64,000 nucleotides of DNA from positions 1-64,000 of the forward strand of contig CACWPM010000011.1 in assembly GCA_902762795.1 (NCBI GenBank). The letters run 5' to 3'. Shown in pieces: positions 41,781 through 50,831 of the stretch; the stretch's first letter is position 1; each line of letters starts with the position of its first letter. The DNA is from Fibrobacter succinogenes. GTDB lineage: Bacteria; Fibrobacterota; Fibrobacteria; Fibrobacterales; Fibrobacteraceae. The position numbers were made by a program, and so were the translations under genes. The notes beneath the pieces were generated by a model that was given only the letters and a program-made list of their open reading frames with translations, did no database searches and was not told the DNA's origin.

Positions 41781-43703
41781 TTAAATGGACAAGCTTGGGA
41801 AGTGTATTTTCGTGCGTAGACCGGGGTTTGCGTTTTCCAATTCTATGGTCATATTACATAAATTGCACAATTTCTTTACCATAGAAAGTCCAATGCCAGT
41901 GCCACTTGTCTGTCGCGTCATTTCGTTTTCGACTCTGTAAAATTCCTGGAAGACTTTTTTCATTTCGGAAGGCGGGATACCCGGACCGTAGTCACGGACG
42001 GCGAGGTACATGTCCGTTTCCTTGATTCTGAGTTCGACGTTGATCATCTTGTAGTCGGCGTTCTTCGAGAACTTGAGCGAGTTGTCTACGAGATTCATTA
42101 GAATCTGCATAATGGCATCGCGATCGATCATGAGGCTAATGTTGTCGGCATCGGTATCCGATGAAACGGTCAGTTCAAAACCTTGTTTTTCGACGTTCTT
42201 GCTGTAAGTGGCGATGAAATCATCCAGAACATCTTTGGGCTTAGCCATACGGAGCTGCACATTCCAGCGGTTGCCATCGAGCTTCGACAGGTTCAGCACA
42301 TTCTGGATGAGCCTGGAAAGGCGGTCGGCTTCGCTTGCGATTTGTCCATAATACTTCTGCTTCTTTTCTTCGCTTGCGACCCAGGAGTTCTGCAACAATT
42401 CCGCATACATCTTGATGGCAGTGAGCGGAGTCTTTAGTTCGTGCGTAATAGCGGAAACAAAATCCTGGCGTTTTGCGGCAAGCTTCACGCGGCTTTGCGT
42501 CACGTGGTAAATCGAGATCAAGCCGATAGCAAGAACGGCAAGCATCAAAAATCCGATAAACAGGACAAATTCACCGCCGGGGGCACGCTGCGTGGTGTAC
42601 ATCTTGAACGTAATATCCGAAAGCGGCGCCTGCAATGTTTCCGAAAGAAGTTCAGTCGTGATGTTGTTGCGTTCACCGAATGCAACAAAAGCCTTGTTCT
42701 TATGGAAAAAGGCGAGCACGAGCGGATCTTGCTGGTTGCCCTTAGTTACGCCCTTGTACTTTTCGATTTCGTTCTTGACAAGGTTCGTGAGGTAAGCACG
42801 AGCGTCCACGATAAATCCTTGAATAAACACATCGTGTCCACGTCTTACTGTGCGGTGGAAAATAATGTAGTTCGAATCAACGATAGCCTGGAAAAAATCA
42901 ATTTCCGCTTCCATGGAATGGGTCGTTTCCGTGTTAATCAAACGAACCAAGAGTCCTGTCGTATCGAGCTTGGTCGATTCGACTCCGAAAGCGAAATCGC
43001 CTGTTTCGGTAATTTGTTCGACACGCGGCTTGTTAGCCTTCTTTTTCTTGCGCGTACTAGCGATATCGAGATCTTGTTTGTAAATTTGGTCGATAAGCCT
43101 GCTGTCATTCTTGCGCGTCGAATCGGAACTCCTTTCGGCACTGCTCGATGTCATCGCTATTGCCGATGGCGAAGATATCGCAGAAAATCCCGACGTGTTG
43201 AGAATTTGACCAATCTTGTTCCGAATGGCGACACGTTTGTCCCTATCAACCATGGGGATACTTTCAAGAACGCCGTCCGGGAGAACGGGCGTACTCAATT
43301 TGCCGGAAGGATCGAGCTGGAAATGCCCGACAAGACCAACATAGTGGCTCCTCTGCGGAAACTCCGCCAGTTCGGACATGGTAATCTCTTCACCGCCGAA
43401 CACAGGAACCGAGCGAATGAATCGGTAGTCGGCGTAAGAGCGCCTGTCTTCAATCGCCAGGTCCGCAGTAATGTTCTTGTTCAAATTCTGTAGCACAGAG
43501 AACGCATGTTCCTTATAACCAAAGAGCGACGACGTTTGCAGCTGTGCATAGGAATGACTTAACAGCATTATTACGGGAATCGCAATAACGATAAAAATCG
43601 CCACAAAAATGAGACGATCTTTAGAGGCAAGAATAAGGCTCCGCAGAGCCTTGATCTTGCTAGAGAGGTATGTTGAGATTTTATTTATACCGATTTCTCG
43701 CAT
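41781..43703 (-). CDS. Membrane sensor histidine kinase
   Basis: 640 residues. A first transmembrane helix at about 27-50 (LIFVAIFIVIAIPVIMLLSH) and a second at about 375-400 flank a ~320-residue extracytoplasmic sensor of unknown fold. A HisKA domain follows with the phosphorylated His421 (FVSAITHELKTPL), and an HATPase_c domain with N box LMNLVDNSLKFSKNA, G1 RDYGPGIPP and G2 GTGIGLSMV. It overlaps the response regulator gene by 19 bases, so the two are a co-translated two-component pair. The signal is unknown; the large sensor includes a serine-rich variable stretch near residue 190-205. Confidence 0.92.
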   Translation of the reverse strand: MREIGINKISTYLSSKIKALRSLILASKDRLIFVAIFIVIAIPVIMLLSHSYAQLQTSSLFGYKEHAFSVLQNLNKNITADLAIEDRRSYADYRFIRSVPVFGGEEITMSELAEFPQRSHYVGLVGHFQLDPSGKLSTPVLPDGVLESIPMVDRDKRVAIRNKIGQILNTSGFSAISSPSAIAMTSSSAERSSDSTRKNDSRLIDQIYKQDLDIASTRKKKKANKPRVEQITETGDFAFGVESTKLDTTGLLVRLINTETTHSMEAEIDFFQAIVDSNYIIFHRTVRRGHDVFIQGFIVDARAYLTNLVKNEIEKYKGVTKGNQQDPLVLAFFHKNKAFVAFGERNNITTELLSETLQAPLSDITFKMYTTQRAPGGEFVLFIGFLMLAVLAIGLISIYHVTQSRVKLAAKRQDFVSAITHELKTPLTAIKMYAELLQNSWVASEEKKQKYYGQIASEADRLSRLIQNVLNLSKLDGNRWNVQLRMAKPKDVLDDFIATYSKNVEKQGFELTVSSDTDADNISLMIDRDAIMQILMNLVDNSLKFSKNADYKMINVELRIKETDMYLAVRDYGPGIPPSEMKKVFQEFYRVENEMTRQTSGTGIGLSMVKKLCNLCNMTIELENANPGLRTKIHFPSLSI

Positions 43704-44413
43704 TCTGGAGCCGAGCGCATCTGGTAACCTTCACCGCGGAAAGTGACGAGCAATTTCGGATGAGCCGGATCGTCTTCGATTTTCTTGCGGAGCTTGGTGA
43801 TGTGGATATCCACCGTACGCGTGTCGACGGATTCCGCATTTTCGTAACCCCAGACCTTGCGGAGGAGTTCGGAACGCGGAATCGCATGGTCGCGGTTGTT
43901 CCAGAGATATTCAAGAATTTCAATTTCCTTGCGGGTGAACGCAAGTTCTTCCGTACCGCGAACGCCCGTGTATTCACGGAAGTTCACGCGGAGGTTCCCT
44001 GCTACAAGCTTGCCTTCGTTTTCCATTGTCTGGCGGCTACGGCGGAGCACCGCTTCGATACGAGCAAGGAGCATCGGCACGGAGAACGGCTTCGGGATGT
44101 AGTCGTCGGCGCCGAACTTGAGCCCGTTGATGATATCGTCATCGGAATTCTTTGCAGAAAGGATGATGATCGGGAGGCTCTTGTCCTTTTCGCGAATCTT
44201 GTCACAGACAGTAAACCCGTCCATGCCCGGAAGCATGAGATCCAGAAGTACGAGACCGTACTGTCCTGAAAGAGCTTCGGCAAGGCCGCTTTCGCCGTCA
44301 ACGACGTGCTTTACTCGATAACCGTTGAGTTCGCAGAGGTCTACGAGACCTTCGGCAATGGCAATTTCATCTTCGATAATGAGGATGTTCGTGCTGCTTG
44401 TATTTTGAGTCAT
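43685..44413 (-). CDS. OmpR/PhoB-family response regulator
   Basis: 242 residues. The receiver domain has acidic pair ED (residues 14-15), the phosphorylated Asp58 (LVLLDLMLPGMDG), the threonine/serine switch (IIILSAKNSD) and Lys (DDYIPKPFSV). The C-terminal winged-helix Trans_reg_C domain reads LAFTRKEIEILEYLWNNRD and VDTRTVDIHITKLRKKIE. It is the first gene of the pair with the histidine kinase at 41781-43703. It binds DNA as a phosphorylation-dependent dimer; its regulon cannot be read from the window. Confidence 0.93.
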   Translation of the reverse strand: MTQNTSSTNILIIEDEIAIAEGLVDLCELNGYRVKHVVDGESGLAEALSGQYGLVLLDLMLPGMDGFTVCDKIREKDKSLPIIILSAKNSDDDIINGLKFGADDYIPKPFSVPMLLARIEAVLRRSRQTMENEGKLVAGNLRVNFREYTGVRGTEELAFTRKEIEILEYLWNNRDHAIPRSELLRKVWGYENAESVDTRTVDIHITKLRKKIEDDPAHPKLLVTFRGEGYQMRSAPECEKSV

Positions 44414-44461
44414 TCTTGGATACCTACTCTCTTCTAACCAACTAGTATTATATATACAAAA

Positions 44462-45199
44462 TTAAAGGGCAAAACCACCACCCAATTCGAATGCAAAGTG
44501 ACCGGCATCGATGTCGCTATCATATTCGCCGCCGAGATAGCACTTTACGTTAGCGTAAGCTGCAATCGGGATAATCGGGAGCTTGAAGCGGGCACCGGCG
44601 AGCAAGTGGAAGCCAACGCTCTTGTTGAGGCCTTCCTTCTTTGCCATATCAACGACTTTTTCGGCCAGCTTCTTTTCATCCATGGTGAAATCGTCATCCA
44701 TGCGGTCGATAACCTTTTCTACAAACGACTTGTTCAAGATAAACGTGTTCCAGTACATCGTGAGACCAGCACCGACATACGGACGAATAGGAATGAGCGG
44801 TATGGAAAGGAACGGGTAGGTGACGGAAATGTCCGCGTTCATGGCGATGTACTTCGGGGTAGCCTTGCCGAACGGGACGCCGGAAAGTTCAATGTGCAGC
44901 GGGATTTCTTCGTCGCCATTCCAGAGGGAGGCGTTGTAGGAGGCGAACTGGATGTTGAATGTCGCTTCGATGTCGATTTTCGGAAGGATATCGAGCCATG
45001 CCTTGAAGCCGAACCCCTGGATGTAGGAGAAATCGCCGTGGCTGAAACCGATTTTGCCTTCAGTGCCCTTGATTTCGGCTCTGTCGGCTTTCTTGAGGGT
45101 GGTTCCGACGTTCGGGGAATAATGTCCGCCAAAGCCCGCAATGGCGAAAGACTGGGTGGCAAGCAAAGCTGCCGCTGCAAAGATTAATTTGAAGTTCAT
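44462..45199 (-). CDS. Outer-membrane beta-barrel-like protein
   Basis: 245 residues with signal peptide (LIFAAAALLATQSFAIAG). The mature sequence alternates hydrophobic and polar residues, includes LIPIRPYVGAGLTMYWNTF (a pattern typical of porin-like barrels) and ends in an aromatic/hydrophobic strand (FAFELGGGFAL). Probably an eight- to ten-stranded outer-membrane protein. It lies just upstream of the response regulator on the same strand but 48 bases apart, so co-regulation is possible and not shown. Confidence 0.7.
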   Translation of the reverse strand: MNFKLIFAAAALLATQSFAIAGFGGHYSPNVGTTLKKADRAEIKGTEGKIGFSHGDFSYIQGFGFKAWLDILPKIDIEATFNIQFASYNASLWNGDEEIPLHIELSGVPFGKATPKYIAMNADISVTYPFLSIPLIPIRPYVGAGLTMYWNTFILNKSFVEKVIDRMDDDFTMDEKKLAEKVVDMAKKEGLNKSVGFHLLAGARFKLPIIPIAAYANVKCYLGGEYDSDIDAGHFAFELGGGFAL

Positions 45200-45305
45200 G
45201 GATTTATTGCTCCTAGGAATGTTTTGCCTTGAAACTAAATAATTATTTAGAAAAAAGGTGTTTACAATTCAGAAAATGGTGCATTTTCGCCTATTTGTGA
45301 CACTT

Positions 45306-46706
45306 TTACTTGATTGCCGGTACAAAGAGGAACTTCTTTTCGCCCTTTTTAACATCAACGGTCCCGAAATTGAAAGCCTTGACCGTATTTCCGGCATCGC
45401 CTTCAGCAACGACAGAGACCTCATGCGAACCCGGTTCGACAGGGATTCGTGTCATCTGGAAGGAGTTCGGCAAAAAGAGCGCGATGCGGAGGTCCGCTTT
45501 TTCGAGTTCGCTTTGAGCGATATCCGTACCGATATTCGTAAAAAGGTTGAACAGAGCATTTTCGGTCTTCATGGCTTTCTTTGCAGCTTGGGCCGCAATC
45601 GTGCGGAGGACGACTCGAATGGCCGTTCGTGTCATCGTTGACGCAAAGTCGTCCTTGAGATTCATTTCGAGTTCCTTGTCGAGCGCCATCACCTTTTCAG
45701 GGCGGATGCCGGACTGATTGTCTACAGAAATGCTGAAGTGGTCGACCTTGCTTTTGAACGAGATTGCTTCGGGGAGAGCAAAGCTGATATGGAACGTTTG
45801 CCCATCGCTAGCGCCAGCGACTGGCGGGGCGCCGACCGTGGTGCTCTGAATCTTGCCGGTCTTCCCGTCCTTGTAGGTAAGATTCAGCGTGCCGCCACTG
45901 ACATACGTTCCCGACATTTTGAGTTCACCAAGAATTGGACCGTGCCCCGCATACCCGATGACGATAATTTCCTGTCCGAGTTCATGAGCGGACGTCGCCT
46001 TGGGTGTTTCTGTAGCAATGTCAAGACCGAGCGTCCTGATATCGTCTTCGCGGTCATTGCGCTTCAAGCTTTCGATGATGAACTGCCGCGCTTCTTTCGG
46101 GAGGTTCAGGATGTTTTCGTTGTAGGCCTTGACGGTCTTGTAGTAAGCGATGGCAGCCTCATCTTGCTCTCCGGCCATTTCATAGACGATTGCGGAGAGG
46201 TAGCGGAGGAATCCGTTATCATTAGTCTTGTCGTTGTCTTTCTGATAAAGTTCATTCATCGCCTTTTGGGCTCGGTTCACTTCGACCATAGCGCCATCGA
46301 TATTCTTTTGCGCGAGGTAGTTCATGATCTGCATTTCATGGAGAACCAGCACTTCAAATGGGCGAGCCCTGTACGGACGGATGTTGTCGTTTGTGACAAT
46401 GGCGGCAGCTTCGTTTGTAATGGATCGCGTATAAAGTTCATCGTAAATCTTGTCGGCCTTGTCGAAGTTGGCAGCGCTTTCCGCATAGTTCCCGCTATAG
46501 TGGTAAAGAACGCCCAGGTCAAAGTAATAAAGAAATTCTGTCTTTTCACCGTAAAGGTCTTCGTGATGCTTTTTGATTTCGCCAATTGCCGCCTCAACGC
46601 CTTTATTTTCAAAAACAGGCGCGAGAGCTTCATAGCGCGTCATGGACTTGTTTGCACAGGCCGAGAAAAGGATTGTCGCGATGAGGAGTAAAAGTAAACG
46701 TTTCAT
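45306..46706 (-). CDS. COG3014-like lipoprotein with TPR-like repeats
   Basis: 466 residues from ATG 46706, which begins an exact lipoprotein signal (MKRLLLLLIATILFSACANK). The longer upstream open frame covers intergenic repeats. After the lipobox come helical repeats (LYHYSGNYAESAANFDKADK, QIMNYLAQKNIDGAMVEVNRA) and then a C-terminal half rich in beta strands (VIGYAGHGPILGELKMSG). The pattern fits the COG3014 lipoprotein family, often adjacent to lpoB. Here lpoB is the next gene upstream on the same strand, with repeats in between. A role near the peptidoglycan synthases is suggested by that neighbour only. Confidence 0.75.
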   Translation of the reverse strand: MKRLLLLLIATILFSACANKSMTRYEALAPVFENKGVEAAIGEIKKHHEDLYGEKTEFLYYFDLGVLYHYSGNYAESAANFDKADKIYDELYTRSITNEAAAIVTNDNIRPYRARPFEVLVLHEMQIMNYLAQKNIDGAMVEVNRAQKAMNELYQKDNDKTNDNGFLRYLSAIVYEMAGEQDEAAIAYYKTVKAYNENILNLPKEARQFIIESLKRNDREDDIRTLGLDIATETPKATSAHELGQEIIVIGYAGHGPILGELKMSGTYVSGGTLNLTYKDGKTGKIQSTTVGAPPVAGASDGQTFHISFALPEAISFKSKVDHFSISVDNQSGIRPEKVMALDKELEMNLKDDFASTMTRTAIRVVLRTIAAQAAKKAMKTENALFNLFTNIGTDIAQSELEKADLRIALFLPNSFQMTRIPVEPGSHEVSVVAEGDAGNTVKAFNFGTVDVKKGEKKFLFVPAIK

Positions 46707-46740
46707 ATTAGTAAATGTATATAAAAAATGCTCGCGAGTG

Positions 46741-46920
46741 GCGAGCCGGTAAGGTATTAGGTAATGGGAGGTAGGTAGTAAACAGTAAACAGTGGTTAGT
46801 AAGCAGTGGTTAGTAAACAGGATGTGTAATTGGAACGTTTCTATTACATCCCTAACCACTAATCACTTTTGAATCAAATCCTAACCACTTGCTACCTTCT
46901 ATAGCCTACAACCTATAACC
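46741..46920. repeat. Intergenic TTAGTAAACAGTG-type repeats
   Basis: Between the COG3014-like lipoprotein and lpoB. The direct unit (AGTAAACAGTGGTTAGTAAG and variants) recurs at 46775-46821, and the reverse-complement form (CCTAACCACTAATCA, CCTAACCACTTGC) at about 46852-46894. An inverted relative lies at 63137-63173. No coding signal. Confidence 0.65.
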
Positions 46921-46946
46921 TAATGGAGCCGAAGGCTCATAGCAGA

Positions 46947-47552
46947 TTAGAACTTCACGCTGCTCTTGGACATGTACTTCTTGATTTTCTTGTCGCCGAG
47001 CCAAAGCTTGCGGTGGCTCTGGATGTCGGTGAGTTCCATGTCGATCTGGTAGACGACCACCTGTTCGCCACCTTCCTGGTCCACAATGGAATTGATGGCT
47101 CCAGTGAGCATCAGATCTGCACCAATTTCCATGCCGGCATCCTTGGTGGTTTCTTCGGTAGTGTTGCCCTGCTGGTCGGCAAGTTCGTCACGGAGATCGG
47201 CGCGTTCGTTGGCGTTAGCTACGAATTCAGCCTTGCCGGAGTTGATGAGAGCACGTTCAATATCCTTGATGAACGTTTCGACACGAATGTGTTCATGGCT
47301 CTTGTTGCGAACCTTTCCAATCACGATTGTCGGAACGGAGCCTTTCTGCTGAGCGTACTGATTGTACCACGGGCGGTCAAGGCAATCCGTAATCATTTCG
47401 TCAGCGACAAGGCGAGAATCGGTATCATTCCAGCTACCGGAAAGGTCGGTAACAGTGTTGACATCGAGACGGGTAACTTTTTTGCCTCCGTCGGCACAGC
47501 CGGAAAGGAAAGCGATACTTGCGCAAAGGGCTAAAATCCAAATTTTAGACAT
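46947..47552 (-). CDS. lpoB: Penicillin-binding protein activator LpoB-like lipoprotein
   Basis: 201 residues from ATG 47552 with lipoprotein signal (LALCASIAFLSGCADG). The mature part matches the LpoB family: DLSGSWNDTDSRLVADEMI, PTIVIGKVRNKSHEHIRVET, the helix IERALINSGKAEFV, GADLMLTGAINSI and the final strand KLWLGDKKIKKYM. In E. coli LpoB is anchored in the outer membrane and stimulates the peptidoglycan synthase PBP1b through gaps in the wall; the same role is inferred. A longer frame upstream adds residues before the signal and is not used. Confidence 0.85.
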   Translation of the reverse strand: MSKIWILALCASIAFLSGCADGGKKVTRLDVNTVTDLSGSWNDTDSRLVADEMITDCLDRPWYNQYAQQKGSVPTIVIGKVRNKSHEHIRVETFIKDIERALINSGKAEFVANANERADLRDELADQQGNTTEETTKDAGMEIGADLMLTGAINSIVDQEGGEQVVVYQIDMELTDIQSHRKLWLGDKKIKKYMSKSSVKF

Positions 47553-47602
47553 TGTGTACTCCTGGATTGGGAAAAATATGTTATAAACATACAAAAAAAA
47601 CA

Positions 47603-47632
47603 TAAAAAAAACTCCCCAAAAGGAGAGTTCTT
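47603..47632 (-). terminator. Rho-independent terminator after the PEGA gene
   Basis: On the minus strand AACTCTCC, loop TTTT, GGGGAGTT (one wobble) followed by a T run, 28-57 bases past the PEGA stop. It separates the PEGA gene from lpoB. Confidence 0.75.
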
Positions 47633-47659
47633 CGAAAAAAGTCTTTTTTCTAACCGAAA

Positions 47660-48202
47660 CTAGCGTTTTTTCTTCTTGCCCGAAGTGGCATCGAGATGGA
47701 CATCAACCGTTTCTTCGCCCTTGACCTGCACGAGAGTTTCTGCGCTCTTGCGGTTGCTGCACTGGGCGCGGATCACGTGGTCGCCGGCATCGAGGTTGCG
47801 CACAACAAGTTCGGCACCGTCGGTCTTGTCGGACTGTTCACCGTCAACGAAGATAAGGCAACGCGGCGGATTCGTCGTAATCTTGACGTGACCCTTCGGG
47901 ATCTTGGTGCTGAAGTCGAAGTTGTTACGTTCGTCCTTGCCCGGCCAAACGTTTACGCGCTTGTTGACGAGTTCAAAGCCCTGGTCGATGACAACGAGCG
48001 TCTGGCGGCCAGACTTGACTTCCTTATCCTTGATCGGGCTCTTGCCGAGAGGTTCCCCACCCAGGAACACGTCACTGTTAGGCGGTTCTGTGATAATGTT
48101 GACGGTTGCGGCCTTGCCACGCGGAGGTGGATCTTCTTCGTCAGCGACGGCGGTCGTGAAGAGGAATGCCATCATCAAGGCGAAAATATAAAGCTTTTTC
48201 AT
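47660..48202 (-). CDS. PEGA-domain periplasmic protein
   Basis: 180 residues with signal peptide (YIFALMMAFLFTTAVAD). Two PEGA-type beta modules are visible: VNIITEPPNSDVFLGGEPLG with GRQTLVVIDQGF, and VKITTNPPRCLIFVDGEQSD with AGDHVIRAQ. The protein ends in a basic tail (SGKKKKR). PEGA domains are surface-associated beta modules of uncertain role. It lies upstream of lpoB in the same direction but a terminator separates them. Confidence 0.8.
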   Translation of the reverse strand: MKKLYIFALMMAFLFTTAVADEEDPPPRGKAATVNIITEPPNSDVFLGGEPLGKSPIKDKEVKSGRQTLVVIDQGFELVNKRVNVWPGKDERNNFDFSTKIPKGHVKITTNPPRCLIFVDGEQSDKTDGAELVVRNLDAGDHVIRAQCSNRKSAETLVQVKGEETVDVHLDATSGKKKKR

Positions 48203-48339
48203 GGGATGTACTCCTATTTTGCATGTAAAAGAGTTAATTCACATCTAGAATTTAATTCTTTTTTTACAAGACAAATGTTAAAGTGCCGTAAAATGTGCGT
48301 AAATATTTGGTCTATAATTGGTCTATATTAACTACTTTT

Positions 48340-50124
48340 ATGTATATGAAAGCGCTTTATCAAAAAATTCGCAGTTTACAAGGGAAAAACTACGGTCTTT
48401 ACAAATCCTTATCGGACCGTCCATGGGATTTTGGAGACTTCGTGCTGGAATTTCTCCACGTGCAGGGGGACCCATACGCACCGGCCTCGCGTGTTGTGAT
48501 CAAGTCAAGCTTGCAGATGCTCGGATACCCCAGCGAATGGGGAAGCTCTTTTGAACGACGCCTTGCTTTGAGCGATTTTCTTTACCGCAGACTTTCATCA
48601 CTTGTGCGTGAAAAGTATCTCGATAAGGAAGCTGCCGTTATTTTTGATACCGCTGGACCTGAAATGCTGGTGCGGAACGCGCTGTGGGTCGACAACGGCG
48701 AACTGCGAGCATGTTTGCAAGTGCGCTTGCCGGGAGACGGTCGCAAAATACAGGCGGAAGATGCGGCAGAAATCTTGACGATGGTTTTACCGGACTTGGT
48801 CTCTGCAGCATTGTACAATTCGGGCGAATCGAAACCGGACGGCGTGGAGCCCGAACTTGTCGAACATTACCGCGTGCTTGCTGAACGCAAGGAAATCTTG
48901 ACGCAGCTTGAAGAACGTGGACTTTGTGCGTTTGTGCCGGATGGCGCCGTTTTGCCTCGTGCCTCGGGACTCAGCGAACTCCCGATGGAAGGAGCAGTTC
49001 CGTTTGTGGCGCCCGAAGAAATGGCGGTGACACTTGTGGCAAACGGTCGCGAAATCCGCGGCATGGGAATCCCGAAGGGTATCACGGTGATTTCGGGCGG
49101 GGCGTTCCACGGAAAATCGACGCTTTTGCAAGCCTTGGCAAAGGCGGTTTACCCGCATGTCCCGGGAGACGGACGCGAAGGCATTGTCGTGAGCGAATCG
49201 GCGGTGCGTGTGGGCGTCGAAGATGGCCGCAGCGTGCGCGGGACAGACCTCTCGCAGTTTGTGCGTGATTTGCCGGGCGGAATTTCAACGAAGAACTTTA
49301 CGACCGCCTGTGCTTCGGGCTCGACGAGCGAGGCCGCGAACTTGATGGAAGCGATGGAAGCGGGGAGCGATGTGTTCTTGATTGACGAAGACTCCTCTGC
49401 CGTGAATTTCTTGATTCGCGATGTCCGCGTGAGGAAGCTCCTGGGTGATGACCGCGAACCGCTTATCCCCTTGACGGACCGCATCCGTGAAATCCAGAAT
49501 CGTAGCTTTATTTTAGTAGCAGGCGCCTGCGGAGACTTTTTGGACTTGGCGGACAACATCATCGTGATGGCATCGTACAAGGCGGAATGCGCGCGAGTGA
49601 ACGGAAAAAATGTGGCCGCAGGGCTCGCTGATGTCGCTGGGAATGCCGAGGCTATTGGGATGGCTGGCGGGAATGGCGCAAAAATTGTGCCGGGATTGCC
49701 CGCATTTGTAGAACCGCAGTGTCGCGACTTTGCGGAATACGTGAAACCCTTGCTCCCGTCGTTGCGCCCCGCGTCTACAGTGGAGCGCCAGGTGAAAGTG
49801 AAAATCTCTGGCGATACGTTATTGCAAATCGGGTTCCTTGTTTCGGACACTTCCAAGGCGGGGGCGCTTGTGGATAAGCAACAGCGCTTGGGTGCAGGAT
49901 TCATGCTGTTGAACCTTTGCCAGAATGCAGCAAGCAACAACGGTCCTGCGAACGGGGATCCGTCGAAGTCCGCAACGATTATGGAATGCATTACCGCACT
50001 TTGCGAAAAAATCAAGAACGTCGGATTCCGTAACCTGCCGCAAGGCATGAGCCGTGAAATGAGCCTCCCGCGAGCGATCGACATCGCATGCGTGCTCTAT
50101 CGTTTAAAAAACAACAGAAAGTAA
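48340..50124 (+). CDS. ABC-class ATPase (COG3044/DUF2791-like P-loop protein)
   Basis: About 594 residues from ATG 48340 (a second ATG at 48346 is equally possible); the upstream extension is AT-rich leader. It has a single ABC-like ATP-binding core: Walker A SGGAFHGKSTLLQAL, an acidic Walker B-like FLIDEDSSAVNFLIRD, and ISTKNFTTACASGSTSEAANL, which resembles an ABC signature region. The N-terminal ~230 residues (LQGKNYGLYKSL, GDPYAPASRVVIK) are typical for this predicted ATPase family, whose function is unknown. It has no membrane segments, so it is not a transporter subunit. No operon partner is adjacent. Confidence 0.85.
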   Translation: MYMKALYQKIRSLQGKNYGLYKSLSDRPWDFGDFVLEFLHVQGDPYAPASRVVIKSSLQMLGYPSEWGSSFERRLALSDFLYRRLSSLVREKYLDKEAAVIFDTAGPEMLVRNALWVDNGELRACLQVRLPGDGRKIQAEDAAEILTMVLPDLVSAALYNSGESKPDGVEPELVEHYRVLAERKEILTQLEERGLCAFVPDGAVLPRASGLSELPMEGAVPFVAPEEMAVTLVANGREIRGMGIPKGITVISGGAFHGKSTLLQALAKAVYPHVPGDGREGIVVSESAVRVGVEDGRSVRGTDLSQFVRDLPGGISTKNFTTACASGSTSEAANLMEAMEAGSDVFLIDEDSSAVNFLIRDVRVRKLLGDDREPLIPLTDRIREIQNRSFILVAGACGDFLDLADNIIVMASYKAECARVNGKNVAAGLADVAGNAEAIGMAGGNGAKIVPGLPAFVEPQCRDFAEYVKPLLPSLRPASTVERQVKVKISGDTLLQIGFLVSDTSKAGALVDKQQRLGAGFMLLNLCQNAASNNGPANGDPSKSATIMECITALCEKIKNVGFRNLPQGMSREMSLPRAIDIACVLYRLKNNRK

Positions 50125-50276
50125 AATAGGCATTCAGATCACTTTGTCGTCCCGGGTTTATCCCGGAATTGCGGCATCGATTTCCAGGATGCATTTTATC
50201 CTCGAATTATGCTAAATTATCGCTATTTCTAGACAGCGTTATTGCTGATCTGGATACAGCTCTTTATATTACGAAT

Positions 50277-50657
50277 ATGAATTTTTTGAAATCTGTCATT
50301 TGCATTTTGCTCTCTTTAAGCTTGGTCGGCTGCGCCGTAAGCCGAAACCCAAACCCCGTAATCCGTTACGGGGCGAACACGGGTGCAACTCTGGCGGGAC
50401 CTGGTTTTCTGGTACTTTGCGTGGCCGCAGCCTTGGATGACGAGGACCATTCCGATAAAGATGTGGAAAACTTGGGTTTATTAGGACTAGGCGCCGCTGC
50501 TATAGGCTTTGCAGCAGGCGCGGTGCTCGGCGGAACTGTTGGATTTTTCAAGTGGATGTTCAACGGGTTCGAAGACGACAGAATAGCATCGACGCCCGAC
50601 TTGCCGGAAGAAATTTTACCGCCAGCGAAGAATAATGAATACGGGGATAATTTTTGA
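50277..50657 (+). CDS. Small lipoprotein with glycine-rich membrane-like segment
   Basis: 126 residues from ATG 50277, starting a lipoprotein signal (FLKSVICILLSLSLVGCAVS); a longer frame upstream lacks support. Mature part: an ATGATLAGPGFLVLCVAA segment and GLLGLGAAAIGFAAGAVLGG, which are glycine- and alanine-rich hydrophobic helices, then an acidic tail. It may anchor in or cross the outer membrane. No family recognised. Confidence 0.65.
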   Translation: MNFLKSVICILLSLSLVGCAVSRNPNPVIRYGANTGATLAGPGFLVLCVAAALDDEDHSDKDVENLGLLGLGAAAIGFAAGAVLGGTVGFFKWMFNGFEDDRIASTPDLPEEILPPAKNNEYGDNF

Positions 50658-50831
50658 GTTGGGAGTTCTAGGCTGCTAGTTACTGAGGCCACGTCGCGGC
50701 CGTTGCCCCATCCATAATTTCTTGTGGTACAAAGTATGAATTCCCTCCTTCGCTACGCCCAGTCGAGAAGGGCTTTTTTCAAGATTTTCTAATGACCAAT
50801 AACTATTCACTAATAACTGCGCCGAAAGCGC

